Source of the DNA: Syntrophomonadaceae bacterium
GTDB lineage: Bacteria > Bacillota > Dethiobacteria > DTU022
DNA length: 64,000 nucleotides
Assembly: GCA_007121075.1 (NCBI GenBank)
Contig: SKMK01000003.1
Coordinates: 18,389 to 82,388, forward strand
Reading direction: 5' to 3'
In this document: piece by piece, positions 18,661-28,714 of the stretch
Layout of the letters: each line of letters starts with the position of its first letter
Position numbering within the stretch: position 1 is the stretch's first letter
Made by a program: the position numbers and the translations under genes
The notes under the pieces: model-generated
Databases searched by the model: none
What the model was told of the DNA's origin: nothing
Seen by the model: the letters and a program-made list of their open reading frames with translations, nothing else

Positions 18661-21365
18661 TGCTTACTCCCCCTTACTTTTTCAGCCTCCAGGTAATTAA
18701 TAACGTAGTCGAGCTCTTCCTGCGGGGTCCGCACTTCTCCGTCCAGGACGGCCTGTTTAAGGCTGTCAATAATCTGCCGGTAACGGGCTCCCGGCTCCAG
18801 GCCCATTCTTTTCAGGTCACTCCCTTTTAAGCGCGGCCGGATATGTTTAAGAGCTTCCATGTATACCTTCAGGTGGCCCCTGATCGTATTATTCTCGGTC
18901 ATGGCGTAGGCCAGCAGCACTGTTTCCACTGTAAGCGGTTCCAGACAGCTGACGACAGCGCTCGGATTCAGGACCTCCTGTTTTAATTTTTCCAATATAT
19001 CTGGTATTTTCTGGCATGCATCAATTATTGCTTCGGCCCTGTCCCGGGATAACCGCAACTTTTTTATTATAGCAGACCTGTCGGCAGATTCCAAACCGAG
19101 CAGCAGGCCGCTCAGGTAGACAAGTTCCGAGTCCGGTTTATTCTTCCAGCCGCGTTCTTCAGCCCATTGTAAAACTTCCTCGACCCTGGCCAGCAGTTCC
19201 CATGTTTTGTGATCCGGAGCGGCCCGGGGATATAAAAAGGGCAGGATTTTTAGCTGATCAAACCTTTTTAGCACCTTAACCGGGGATGGTTCCCGGTAGA
19301 TTAATTTAATTTCCTGATTTAAACGATGCCGGCTGACCTCATTCAAAACTTTTCGATCCACGGCCTGTTCGATCAGTCCCAGAGTTTCCGGTTCAATGGT
19401 AAAATTGTAGCGCTGTTCAAAACGGACCGCCCGCAATATGCGCAGGGGGTCATCAACAAAACTGAGGTTATAAAGGGCCCGGATAATTTTATTTTTTAGA
19501 TCTCTGCGACCGTTGTAGAAATCATAAAGCCGACCATAATCTTCGGCCCCAATAGAGCAGGCCATCGTGTTAATGGTAAAATCCCTCCTAAACAGGTCAT
19601 TTTTTAAGCTGGAGCTTTCAACCTGCGGCGGAGCAGCCGGCGAAGGGTAATATTCCTTGCGGGCGGTTACCAGGTCGAGTCTGACCCCGTCATCGAAATA
19701 AAGGGAAGCAGTTCCAAACTGCTCAAAGTGCCTGACCTTACCGCCCACCAGTTTTTGCAAATTGAATGTAAATGAAATCGCATCGCCAAGCACGACAAAG
19801 TCGAAATCTTTTTCCGGAGGATGACGGAGCAGTAGATCCCTGATTGTTCCCCCGACCAGGTAGATGCCTGTATTTTCCCGGTAGGCAAGCTGCCTGATCT
19901 GAAGCAGCAGCTTTTTGACCCTGGAGGGCAGTTCCCTGTCCAAAAGATTACTCAGGTATATCTCGCCGTTCGCAACAACCTGATCGGGTAATTCAGCAGC
20001 TTCTTCGCTCTCCCGTCCGTTTCGGGCAGAAAATGGTTCACCGGTTGGGTTGCCTGCCTGGGCCTTGATCGATCTGCCCCTTGAATCAAGAAAATTTAAA
20101 TGGCGCAGGAGATCGGAGCGGGTGATAATACCCTCCAGTCTGCCGTCCCGGCCCACTACCGGGATCCGGCCGATATTGTGCTCGACCATCATTCTGCGCA
20201 CCTCGATCAAAGAATCCCCCGGCGAAGCGGTAATTAAATGCTGGGTCATAAATCCTTTAACCGGGGCGTGGCCCAGCTCACTGCGTAAACCCTTTTGTAA
20301 ATCCCGGCGAGATATGACGCCAGTTGGCTTTTCATCTTCAAGGACCGGGCAGCCTTTGATCCCCTTTTCAGCAAGGAACTGTTCTGCTTCAACAAGACTG
20401 GTATCGCTTCGGATGGTATAAACTGGCCTGGAAGCGGCTTCGCCGGCCGTCATAATCGGGGGAAGATAATTCTTTAAAAACTCGACAACCTTTCTTTTCA
20501 GCTCTCCCGCTTCGATGCCTTTAAAGTGGGCGGTTACCGCCGCTGAATATCCTCTAACATCAAATGGGGACAGCAATTCCAGCAGGTCAAGATCGTTTTC
20601 ACGGGTCCGCGCGGCAAAGTAAATATTTTCGGTCATCTGGACGATAACTATGGTTAAAGCGGTATCTTCAATGTCATCCAGGAGCTGGAGCATAACCGAG
20701 GCACCACTGACGTATTCGCTCAGTTTGGTGGTGCTGATCATAACCCGGCGCTGGTTAAGCTCGTAAAGCTCGCTGTTTTGAATCAATTTTTCAAGCAGGA
20801 CTTTTTGGGAACCAGTCAGAGGGGTCCGCAGGTACTCCTGGAGCAGGGTGGTGTTAAGCCCTTTTTCCCAGAGATAAGCCAGGGCCCGGGCGTCCCGGCT
20901 GGTGGTTATCTCAAAGGTCAGGCACCCCGTATCTTCATAAATGCCCAGCGCAAACAAGGTTGCCTCGAACTCGGTAAAATCAATATTTTTTTTAATCAAC
21001 TCTTCCAAAAGGATGGTGGTAGTGGAACCAACCCTTTCGATCCTGATATGGTCGGCGCCCAGATCTTCTTCGCCCGGGTGATGGTCAAATACTTCAACCT
21101 GGCCAGCTATTTCAGGGAGGTAATCCCACTTTCCAAGCCTCTCTTTCCGGTTTGTGTCGATTACATAAAGGTTATCAATTCTTTCAGGCAGATCTTTTGG
21201 ATCGCTAATAGGCAGGAGATCCCTGTACAAATTAACAAAGGGCCGAACATTTGCCTGCAGGGTTTCAGGCATAATCACTTTGCTTCCCGGAAAGAGCTTT
21301 GCGGCCGCCGTTACTGCAGCCAGGGCGTCAAAATCACCGTTTTTATGCGTTATGATAAAATTCAC
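18657..21365 (-). CDS. DHH phosphoesterase - CBS - tRNA nucleotidyltransferase/poly(A) polymerase fusion
   Basis: N-terminal DHH (THKNGDFDALAA, VFDHHPGEED), two CBS repeats, then YLVGGTIRDLLLRHPPEKDFDFVV polymerase motif. Confidence 0.93.
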   Translation of the reverse strand: MNFIITHKNGDFDALAAVTAAAKLFPGSKVIMPETLQANVRPFVNLYRDLLPISDPKDLPERIDNLYVIDTNRKERLGKWDYLPEIAGQVEVFDHHPGEEDLGADHIRIERVGSTTTILLEELIKKNIDFTEFEATLFALGIYEDTGCLTFEITTSRDARALAYLWEKGLNTTLLQEYLRTPLTGSQKVLLEKLIQNSELYELNQRRVMISTTKLSEYVSGASVMLQLLDDIEDTALTIVIVQMTENIYFAARTRENDLDLLELLSPFDVRGYSAAVTAHFKGIEAGELKRKVVEFLKNYLPPIMTAGEAASRPVYTIRSDTSLVEAEQFLAEKGIKGCPVLEDEKPTGVISRRDLQKGLRSELGHAPVKGFMTQHLITASPGDSLIEVRRMMVEHNIGRIPVVGRDGRLEGIITRSDLLRHLNFLDSRGRSIKAQAGNPTGEPFSARNGRESEEAAELPDQVVANGEIYLSNLLDRELPSRVKKLLLQIRQLAYRENTGIYLVGGTIRDLLLRHPPEKDFDFVVLGDAISFTFNLQKLVGGKVRHFEQFGTASLYFDDGVRLDLVTARKEYYPSPAAPPQVESSSLKNDLFRRDFTINTMACSIGAEDYGRLYDFYNGRRDLKNKIIRALYNLSFVDDPLRILRAVRFEQRYNFTIEPETLGLIEQAVDRKVLNEVSRHRLNQEIKLIYREPSPVKVLKRFDQLKILPFLYPRAAPDHKTWELLARVEEVLQWAEERGWKNKPDSELVYLSGLLLGLESADRSAIIKKLRLSRDRAEAIIDACQKIPDILEKLKQEVLNPSAVVSCLEPLTVETVLLAYAMTENNTIRGHLKVYMEALKHIRPRLKGSDLKRMGLEPGARYRQIIDSLKQAVLDGEVRTPQEELDYVINYLEAEKVRGSKH

Positions 21366-21477
21366 CTTATTATTCCCGCCTTAGAACTACTGCCTGCCTG
21401 ATCAGACCATTAGTTAACATCTTAATTGTTACAGACATATTTAGTTTTTGCAACAGCTGTTGGTTTAGGCCGGAAAA

Positions 21478-22365
21478 TCAAGCCCGGGGATGGGCCTTGT
21501 CGTATACTTCCCGGATTTTTTTCCTGGTTATCTGGGTGTAGACCTGGGTAGTCGCAATATCGGAATGCCCGAGCATTTCCTGGACCGAACGCAGATCCGC
21601 ACCGTTTTCAAGCAGATGAGTGGCAAAAGAATGGCGAATAGTGTGGGGAGTTATTTCTCCGTCAATGTTAGATTTAAAAGCATACTTTTTCAGGATTTTC
21701 CAAAAGCCCTGCCTGGTCATGCGATTTCCGTGCTGGTTCACAAATAGAGCAATTTCTCCGTTATTTTTACATAACATGGACCTGGCTTTGCTCATATATT
21801 CATTGACAGAGTTGATTGCTACCGAACCGATAGGCACTATTCTTTCTTTCTGGCCCTTGCCCCGGCAGCGCAGGTAACCGACCCGGGGATCAAAATCGCT
21901 TAAATTAAGGTCGATCAGTTCGGAAACCCTGATTCCCGAAGCATAAAGCAGTTCGAGCATCGCTTTATCCCGCAGTCCCTTATGGTCACCCGGCCTGGGT
22001 TGTCCAAGAAGGCGATCAATTTCCGAGGTGGTTAAAACCCGGGGTAGTTTCTTTTCAATTTTTGGTGATTCAAGGTCAAGTGCGGGATTGGTTTCGATAA
22101 ACCCTTCTTCCATTAAAAAATTAAAAAAGGACCTGATCGAGGCTATGGTCCGTGAAATGGTAGAGGTGGCGCTTTTATTAACTTTTAGTTCCGCTAAAAA
22201 AAGGTTGATATCTTCACGATCAACTATTTCAGGGTTTACGACCTCCCGCTTATTCAGAAAAGCAATAAATTTATTTAGATCCCGGCGGTATGATTCCAGG
22301 GTATTCTTTGAGAGCCCTTTTTCAACGGCAAGATAATTAGTGTATTCCTGTAGTTGTTTTTGCAT
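21478..22365 (-). CDS. xerD: site-specific tyrosine recombinase XerD
   Basis: LLYASGIRVSELIDL; HTIRHSFATHLLENGADLRSVQEMLGHSDIATTQVYTQI. Confidence 0.94.
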   Translation of the reverse strand: MQKQLQEYTNYLAVEKGLSKNTLESYRRDLNKFIAFLNKREVVNPEIVDREDINLFLAELKVNKSATSTISRTIASIRSFFNFLMEEGFIETNPALDLESPKIEKKLPRVLTTSEIDRLLGQPRPGDHKGLRDKAMLELLYASGIRVSELIDLNLSDFDPRVGYLRCRGKGQKERIVPIGSVAINSVNEYMSKARSMLCKNNGEIALFVNQHGNRMTRQGFWKILKKYAFKSNIDGEITPHTIRHSFATHLLENGADLRSVQEMLGHSDIATTQVYTQITRKKIREVYDKAHPRA

Positions 22366-22455
22366 TTCTCTATTACCCTCACAACAAAATATGTATTATT
22401 ATTCAACGAGAAAATCAAAATACCTGCCCCAAAAAAATAATTTGTATAAATATTA

Positions 22456-23022
22456 TCATTTGTTCGTAAGTATATTTTTTTTAAGCATGGCGTACTGGAG
22501 CGCAATTATAGTTTTACCGTCTTTAATCCGGCCGTCTACAATCATTTCCCCGGCCCGGGGCAGTGATATAACTTCCTTTTTGATATTTTCTTCTGGATCG
22601 GAAGTTGCCGGATCACCCTGGCTTAAATTTTCAGCCAGAAACAGGTAAATCATTTCGTTACAAAAACCCGGCGAGGTGTAAAAGCAGGTTAATTCCTGCC
22701 ACCTGCCGGCGCTTAAGCCGGTTTCTTCCATCAACTCACGACGGGCGCATTCAAGCGGATCTTCATTCGGTTCTAGTTTGCCGGCCGGTATTTCCAGCAT
22801 AACTTCTCCAGCGGGTTGCCGGTGCTGCCGGACCAGCATCGCTTCGTCATTTTCATTTACAGCCAGGATAGCCACTGCTCCGGGATGTTCGACCACTTCC
22901 CGGAAGGCTTCTTTTCCCCGGCTATCCTTCACCCTGTCCTGGCGGACGTTCACAATTTTCCCGCGGTAAAGATAACTGGTCGATACTGTTTTTTCTTTCA
23001 GGTCCTCGTAAATGGTTAACAC
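22456..23022 (-). CDS. NUDIX hydrolase (ADP-ribose pyrophosphatase-like)
   Basis: Nudix box GKLEPNEDPLECARRELMEETGL. Confidence 0.93.
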   Translation of the reverse strand: MLTIYEDLKEKTVSTSYLYRGKIVNVRQDRVKDSRGKEAFREVVEHPGAVAILAVNENDEAMLVRQHRQPAGEVMLEIPAGKLEPNEDPLECARRELMEETGLSAGRWQELTCFYTSPGFCNEMIYLFLAENLSQGDPATSDPEENIKKEVISLPRAGEMIVDGRIKDGKTIIALQYAMLKKNILTNK

Positions 23023-23052
23023 CTCGCTTTGTTTTCCGGTTTGCCCCAGCTT

Positions 23053-25167
23053 TTATTTGATATTATAACGGTTTATCTTTTCATAAAGCCAGGAGCGGCT
23101 GATCCCCAGGGACCGGGCTGCCCTGCTCTTGTTGCCTCCTGCATCCCGTAGGGCCCCGATGATAGCATCCCGTTCAGATTCTTCTCTTTTCCAGCGGTAT
23201 ACGGGAACGGCCTGCTCACCGGAAGGCCTGGTATTCTCATCTTGCCAGAAGCCGGAGGCTGCTTTGCGCAGGTGGGGCGGCAGGTGATCGATTCTAATCA
23301 CATTTTCATCAGTAAAGTTCATGGCCCGTTCCACAACATTCTCCAGTTCCCGGATATTGCCCGGCCAGTTATAAAACCGCAAAACAGCCAAAGCTTCCGG
23401 TGAGATATCGTTGACCTGCATTCCGAAAATATCGTTATATTTGCGCAGAAACGTGTTAACCAGGGGCAAAATATCCTCGGGCCGTTCCCGTAAAGGCGGG
23501 ATGTGGACCGGTATGACATTAAGCCGGTAATACAGATCTTCGCGAAACTTGCCTTCCCTCACTTTTTGTTCCAGGTCCTGGTTGGTAACAGCAATAAACC
23601 GGGTATCGACTTTAATGGTCGAATGCCCGCCGATTCGCTCGAAAGTTTGATCCTGCAACACCCGCAGCAACTTGCCCTGCATGGTCAGGGGCATATCCCC
23701 TATTTCATCTAGAAACAGGGTCCCACCGTCAGCCATATCCAGCCGGCCCCGCTTTCCGCCAGGCTGGGCACCGGTAAAAGCGCCCTGGACGTATCCAAAA
23801 AACTCCGATTCAAGTAGGTTTTCAGGAATGGCAGCACAGTTTACTTTGACAAAAGGCCCATTACAGCGCGGTCCAGCCTGGTAAATAGCCTGAGCCATCA
23901 GTTCCTTGCCCACTCCGCTCTCTCCGCTGATTAGCACCGTAGAATGGCCCTGGGCACTCTGCCGCGCTTCCCGGATCACTGCCTGCATCACGGGGTTAAT
24001 GGTAACGATATCCTCAAACTGGTATGGCCGTTCCCTGAACCGCGCTTTCTTTAACTCTTCCTGGAAATGGGTCAACCGGTTGTCCATCGCCTCCAGCCTT
24101 TCGGCCAAATCGCGCAGTTCATCAACCCGCCTGAAACTAATTTTGCCGACAGCCCCCATTACTTTTCCATCCCTGGTAATGGGCAGGTTGGATACGACAT
24201 AGGGCTTTCCTTCAATAAACTGGATATCATTCAACTCGGGAACGCCCGTTTTTGCTGTCACCTGGAGACGGCTGTTTTCAAGAATCTCGTGAACCGGTTT
24301 TGATATAACCATTTCTTCTTTTTGCCGGACAAAGTCTAAAAAAACCCGGTTGACCAGAACGATTCGTCCCTCTTCACCAACAACCACCAGGGCATCGTAG
24401 CCGATATCGAGGACTGCCCTCAGGGTCTGGTTCAGCCTTTTTACAGTTTCCATTTCTTCGGCAATCGATTCCAGGTCGGTTATATCCTGAAAAATAAACA
24501 ACGCCCCAACTACCCGGCCGTCATCAATTAGAGGAGTTTTGTTAACTACGCTGGTAAGTTTGGAGGTAGCATAGTTGGCCCCGATTTCCACCATGCCTTT
24601 TTCAAGGACCGGGCTCATATCAAAGCCGGGCAGAACTTCCTCCAGGGGTTTGTTTTTTACAGCGCTGTTTTTGATACCAAAAAGTTGCTCAGCCGAACGG
24701 TTGACAAAATTGATCCGCCCGTTATCGTTAACAGATACCAGGGCATTGTGCATGGCCTGGTACATTGCTGTCAACCTGGTATTAAGCATCCTCTCTTCTT
24801 TAAAAAGTGAGGTTATAAGCTCTACCTTGGTGAACAACCCTACCACAGAACCTGAACTGTCAATGACAACCCCGGTTCCGACCGGGATCCGGTGCACGGT
24901 ATCTATGACCTGATCGTAAGTCAGGTCTTTGCTTATTTTTACTACGTTGCGGTTGTAATAAGGATCGACTGCCTGATCAAGGCTGCATCCTTTTAGAAGG
25001 GCATCATAAAGGTTGGTCTTGGTAAAAATGCCGGCCAGGGAACCATCTTCGTTTAAGACGGGCAGGCCGTCACGCCGGCTGTTTCTGAGGCGCTTAACGG
25101 CCGTTTCCAGCTTGTCGCCGGGACGAAGCGTGGCATAATTGCTGGTCATCATATTCTCAAGAAGCAT
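23053..25167 (-). CDS. sigma-54-dependent transcriptional activator with CBS and PAS domains
   Basis: CBS pair, PAS domains, GESGVGKELMAQAIY Walker A, GAFTGA motif, Fis-type HTH. Start placed at MLLENMM after GGGAGGGG. Confidence 0.93.
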   Translation of the reverse strand: MLLENMMTSNYATLRPGDKLETAVKRLRNSRRDGLPVLNEDGSLAGIFTKTNLYDALLKGCSLDQAVDPYYNRNVVKISKDLTYDQVIDTVHRIPVGTGVVIDSSGSVVGLFTKVELITSLFKEERMLNTRLTAMYQAMHNALVSVNDNGRINFVNRSAEQLFGIKNSAVKNKPLEEVLPGFDMSPVLEKGMVEIGANYATSKLTSVVNKTPLIDDGRVVGALFIFQDITDLESIAEEMETVKRLNQTLRAVLDIGYDALVVVGEEGRIVLVNRVFLDFVRQKEEMVISKPVHEILENSRLQVTAKTGVPELNDIQFIEGKPYVVSNLPITRDGKVMGAVGKISFRRVDELRDLAERLEAMDNRLTHFQEELKKARFRERPYQFEDIVTINPVMQAVIREARQSAQGHSTVLISGESGVGKELMAQAIYQAGPRCNGPFVKVNCAAIPENLLESEFFGYVQGAFTGAQPGGKRGRLDMADGGTLFLDEIGDMPLTMQGKLLRVLQDQTFERIGGHSTIKVDTRFIAVTNQDLEQKVREGKFREDLYYRLNVIPVHIPPLRERPEDILPLVNTFLRKYNDIFGMQVNDISPEALAVLRFYNWPGNIRELENVVERAMNFTDENVIRIDHLPPHLRKAASGFWQDENTRPSGEQAVPVYRWKREESERDAIIGALRDAGGNKSRAARSLGISRSWLYEKINRYNIK

Positions 25168-25189
25168 TATTTCCCCTCCCGGAAGCGGA

Positions 25190-26902
25190 TCAACCCGCAA
25201 ACTGTTCTTTAAAACGGCGAGCCCTTTCCAGGACGCTGTCGACATGTTGCAGGCTGACCTGGTCTATTCCGGCCCCGTCCAGCATACGAGCCAGTTCTTC
25301 CCGCCTCTGCCATGAGTCGAGCCGGGCTGCCCTGGTCAAGGTTCTTTCATCAACGGTTTCCTTGTAAAGACTGTAATGAGAATCGGCCATGGCGGCGATC
25401 TGAGGGCTGTGTGTAACGCACAAGACCTGATGGTGCATAGAGAGGTGAGCCAGCTTTTCAGCTACCGCCTGTATCGTCGCTCCCCCGATCCCGGCATCGA
25501 CTTCGTCAAAAATCAGGGTCGGCACCATATCCTGCCTGGCCAGGATCGTCTTAAGGGCCAGCATTACCCTGGAAACCTCGCCGCCTGAGATAATCTTGGT
25601 CAGAGGTTTAACGTCTTCGCCGCGGTTGGCGCTGAACATAAATTCAACCTGGTCCAACCCTTTAGAAGTCAGCTCGACCTTTTCATTAAACTTGACTTCA
25701 AAGCGAGCGTTGGGAAGGGCCAGCTCCTGCAGGCATTCTTCAAGAAGAGCCTCAATATTTTTGGCTGTGTCCCGGCGCAGCCTACGCAGCTGCAGGCTTT
25801 GTTCCTGCATCCTATTTTCCAGATCGCCAATTTCCTGTTCCAGGCGTGCGGCCGTTTCCTCGCTGTTTCTGAGTCGATCCATTTCTTCTTCCGCCCGGGT
25901 TGCAAATTCAAGAACTTCATCAATTGAGGAACCGTATTTCCTTTTCAAATCACCGATCAGGTTTTGGCGTTCCTGGATCATATTCAACTCGGCCGGATCA
26001 AATTCAAGCCTGGATTGGTAATCGCGAAGTTCATGCGATGTTTCCTCCAGCTGGGCTGCAGCACTCTCCAGAAGATCAAGCATGGGGGCCAGGTTCTGAT
26101 CGATCTCGGCCGCTTCATCCAGGAAACGTTTGGCCCTGTTGAGCCGGTCGATTACCGCTTCGGTCATGCCATCATCACTTCCGTTATACAGATCGGCATA
26201 AGCATCGGCGGTAAGGTTCCACAATTTTTCCGCATTGGCAAGGACTTTTTCCCGGACAGCCAGTTCTTCATCCTCACCCTGCTGCAAGCCTGCATTTTTA
26301 ATTTCGTTGATTTGAAATTCGTATACATCAAGGCGTCTTTCACGTTCGGAGCTGCTGCTGCCCAGGGAGGACAGCTCTTTCTGCAAGTCCTGCCTTTTGC
26401 GGGACATTTCCTCAAGCGCGTTTCTTAATGTCCTGATCTTTTCTCCTCCGAATGAATCAAGCAGCTCCAGGTGTTCTTCGGGACGCAGCAGGGATTGATG
26501 TTGGTGTTGGCCGTGCAGATCAACCAGGTACCGACCCGTTTCTTTTAAAAACGAAACCGGAACAGCCCTGCCGTTCACCCGGGCCACGCTGCGGCCGTTA
26601 CTGTAAACTTCGCGGGCAATGATCAGTTCATCTGATTTCTCGATTCCGGCCTTCTCCAGGAGGAAATCTATTTGATTCCGGCCGGCCTGTTCATGGTAGA
26701 CAGCTACTTCCACATAGGCATTATTTTTGCCCTGGCGGATTTGTTCCACGGTAGCCCTTTCACCAAGCAGCAGGCCAATCGCTCCTATCACCACAGACTT
26801 GCCGGCTCCGGTTTCGCCGCTTAATACATTTAAGCCGGAACTAAACGTAAAGCTGAGATCTTCGATTAACGCGAAATTGGAAACCCGCAGCTCCACAAGC
26901 AT
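25190..26902 (-). CDS. recN: DNA repair protein RecN
   Basis: FALIEDLSFTFSSGLNVLSGETGAGKSVVIGAI; FDEVDAGIGGATIQAVAEKL. Confidence 0.96.
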   Translation of the reverse strand: MLVELRVSNFALIEDLSFTFSSGLNVLSGETGAGKSVVIGAIGLLLGERATVEQIRQGKNNAYVEVAVYHEQAGRNQIDFLLEKAGIEKSDELIIAREVYSNGRSVARVNGRAVPVSFLKETGRYLVDLHGQHQHQSLLRPEEHLELLDSFGGEKIRTLRNALEEMSRKRQDLQKELSSLGSSSSERERRLDVYEFQINEIKNAGLQQGEDEELAVREKVLANAEKLWNLTADAYADLYNGSDDGMTEAVIDRLNRAKRFLDEAAEIDQNLAPMLDLLESAAAQLEETSHELRDYQSRLEFDPAELNMIQERQNLIGDLKRKYGSSIDEVLEFATRAEEEMDRLRNSEETAARLEQEIGDLENRMQEQSLQLRRLRRDTAKNIEALLEECLQELALPNARFEVKFNEKVELTSKGLDQVEFMFSANRGEDVKPLTKIISGGEVSRVMLALKTILARQDMVPTLIFDEVDAGIGGATIQAVAEKLAHLSMHHQVLCVTHSPQIAAMADSHYSLYKETVDERTLTRAARLDSWQRREELARMLDGAGIDQVSLQHVDSVLERARRFKEQFAG

Positions 26903-26922
26903 TTAGTTGCTCCTCCTTAAAT

Positions 26923-27774
26923 TTATGCCTTTAATTTTTGATGCAGTAACCTGTAAAAGGAGTTTTCATGGAAACAAACCAGTTTAACTTTTTGCTTAGC
27001 CCGGCAGATCAGGATACGGTCGTCGTCCTCGAGGGCAAAGCGGACCTGACCATCAACTGTTAAAACTACCTGGACCTGACGGGAGTCGACTTTTAAACTG
27101 ATCGTGTCCGAGCCGTCAACTATAACCGAGCGGTTGTAGAGGCTGTGCGGGCAGATTGGTGTAATTACAAAAAGCTCCATGCCCGGGTTGATTATGGGCC
27201 CGCCCGCCGATAAAGAGTAAGCGGTTGAGCCGGTGGGAGTAGAAATGATTATGCCGTCGCCAAAATAACTTTCCATGAAGTCGTTGTTGATAAATGAATC
27301 CACTTTTATATTGCGGGAAAAAGGGCCGCGGGCCACAACAATATCATTGAGGGCCAGGTAACAACCCAGTTCTTCGTCCCTGCGGTAAAGTTTTGCTTCT
27401 AGCATCATTCGATCCTGGTAATCGTACTGCCTTGTGGCAATATATTGCAGAAACCGCTCCATCTGTTCAACTTCTATTTCAGCCAGAAAGCCCTTGTGCC
27501 CCAGGTTGATGCCTAAAACCGGTACATCCCAGCCGGCCAAATCCCTGGCCACCCTTAGGATAGTGCCATCTCCGCCGACCACTATGATCATTTCCAGTTT
27601 GTTATAAAGTTCGGAAAGTTGTTCGGCAAGAGACACACTGCTGTAGAAATCAGCTTGTTCTCTGTCAACAACATGAAGAGGCATCCGGCGCTGGTCAAAA
27701 AAGTTTTTTATCTTATCTACAACCAGGGTAGTATTGCTTTTATGCCAGTTGGGAATAACACCTATTTCTTTCAT
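26923..27774 (-). CDS. nadK: NAD kinase
   Basis: VVGGDGTILRVARDL; GDGIIISTPTGSTAYSLSAGGPII. Confidence 0.96.
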   Translation of the reverse strand: MKEIGVIPNWHKSNTTLVVDKIKNFFDQRRMPLHVVDREQADFYSSVSLAEQLSELYNKLEMIIVVGGDGTILRVARDLAGWDVPVLGINLGHKGFLAEIEVEQMERFLQYIATRQYDYQDRMMLEAKLYRRDEELGCYLALNDIVVARGPFSRNIKVDSFINNDFMESYFGDGIIISTPTGSTAYSLSAGGPIINPGMELFVITPICPHSLYNRSVIVDGSDTISLKVDSRQVQVVLTVDGQVRFALEDDDRILICRAKQKVKLVCFHENSFYRLLHQKLKA

Positions 27775-27877
27775 ATGACTTCTTGTATCCTCCTTTAGCT
27801 AAAACCTAACCATAGCTAAAACCAACCCGGATGGGAATAAGTTTCTTCACGCCGGCTTTGATATCCTCCCAGGCTCG

Positions 27878-28714
27878 TTATTTCTTCTCATTCATCAGCA
27901 ATTGATGGGCTTCTTCTACAGTCTTTGCTGTTTTTGCTTTACAATCTTCCCGGCATTTGCAAACCCCGGCTTTTTGTCTTGAAAAGTATCCAAAATATTC
28001 AATGTTCCCCTTGGGCCCCGGGTATTGGGAAAAAGTTATACCCCGGCAGCAGTACCCGATTTTGCAAGAATCTTCGACGACATCCTTTAAAATCCGGCAG
28101 TGTAAGTCAGGGTTCCGGATTACGCCCCTGCCCCTTCCGGCATCGGCTTTCCCCGCTTCAAATTGTGGTTTAACCAGGGCCAGGACATGCGGTATCTCAA
28201 GTTGGTAGAGGACGGGCAAAACTTTTAGCAGTGAAATGAACGAAACATCAATTACGGCCAAATCAGGAACTTCCGGAAGATCTTCAGGTTTCAGGAAGCG
28301 GACATTGAAACGCTCCATAACCACTACTGCCGGATTGCGGCGGAGGCTGTAATCCAACTGGCCGTATCCAACATCAAGAGCATAAACCCGGCGGGCACCG
28401 TTCTGCAGCAAGCAATCGGTAAATCCTCCGGTTGAAGCGCCGACATCAAGGATAACCAGGCCCCCGACGTTTATGGCCAGATCTAAAAGGGCTTTTTCCA
28501 GCTTCAGCCCGCCCCGGCTCACGTAAGGGTTGTCCGGTTCAAGAAGTTTTATTTCTGCACTTTCTTCCACCAGGGCCCCGGGTTTATCACATACAGATCC
28601 GTTAACCAGGACTTTTCCGGCCATTATTTCCGCCTGGATTCGGCTCCGGCTCAGTTCCGGTTTCAGCCTGTGCAGAAGAAGATCAAGGCGTTTTTTTTGA
28701 CGGCCGCTTTTCAA
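27878..28714 (-). CDS. tlyA: TlyA family rRNA 2'-O-methyltransferase
   Basis: S4 domain plus DVGASTGGFTDCLLQNGARRVYALDVGYGQLD. Confidence 0.94.
   Translation of the reverse strand: MKSGRQKKRLDLLLHRLKPELSRSRIQAEIMAGKVLVNGSVCDKPGALVEESAEIKLLEPDNPYVSRGGLKLEKALLDLAINVGGLVILDVGASTGGFTDCLLQNGARRVYALDVGYGQLDYSLRRNPAVVVMERFNVRFLKPEDLPEVPDLAVIDVSFISLLKVLPVLYQLEIPHVLALVKPQFEAGKADAGRGRGVIRNPDLHCRILKDVVEDSCKIGYCCRGITFSQYPGPKGNIEYFGYFSRQKAGVCKCREDCKAKTAKTVEEAHQLLMNEKK

Noticed and set aside
27798-27825. Duplicate TAGCTAAAACC near the nadK start
   Set aside because: Two short copies only; insufficient for a repeat or operator claim.
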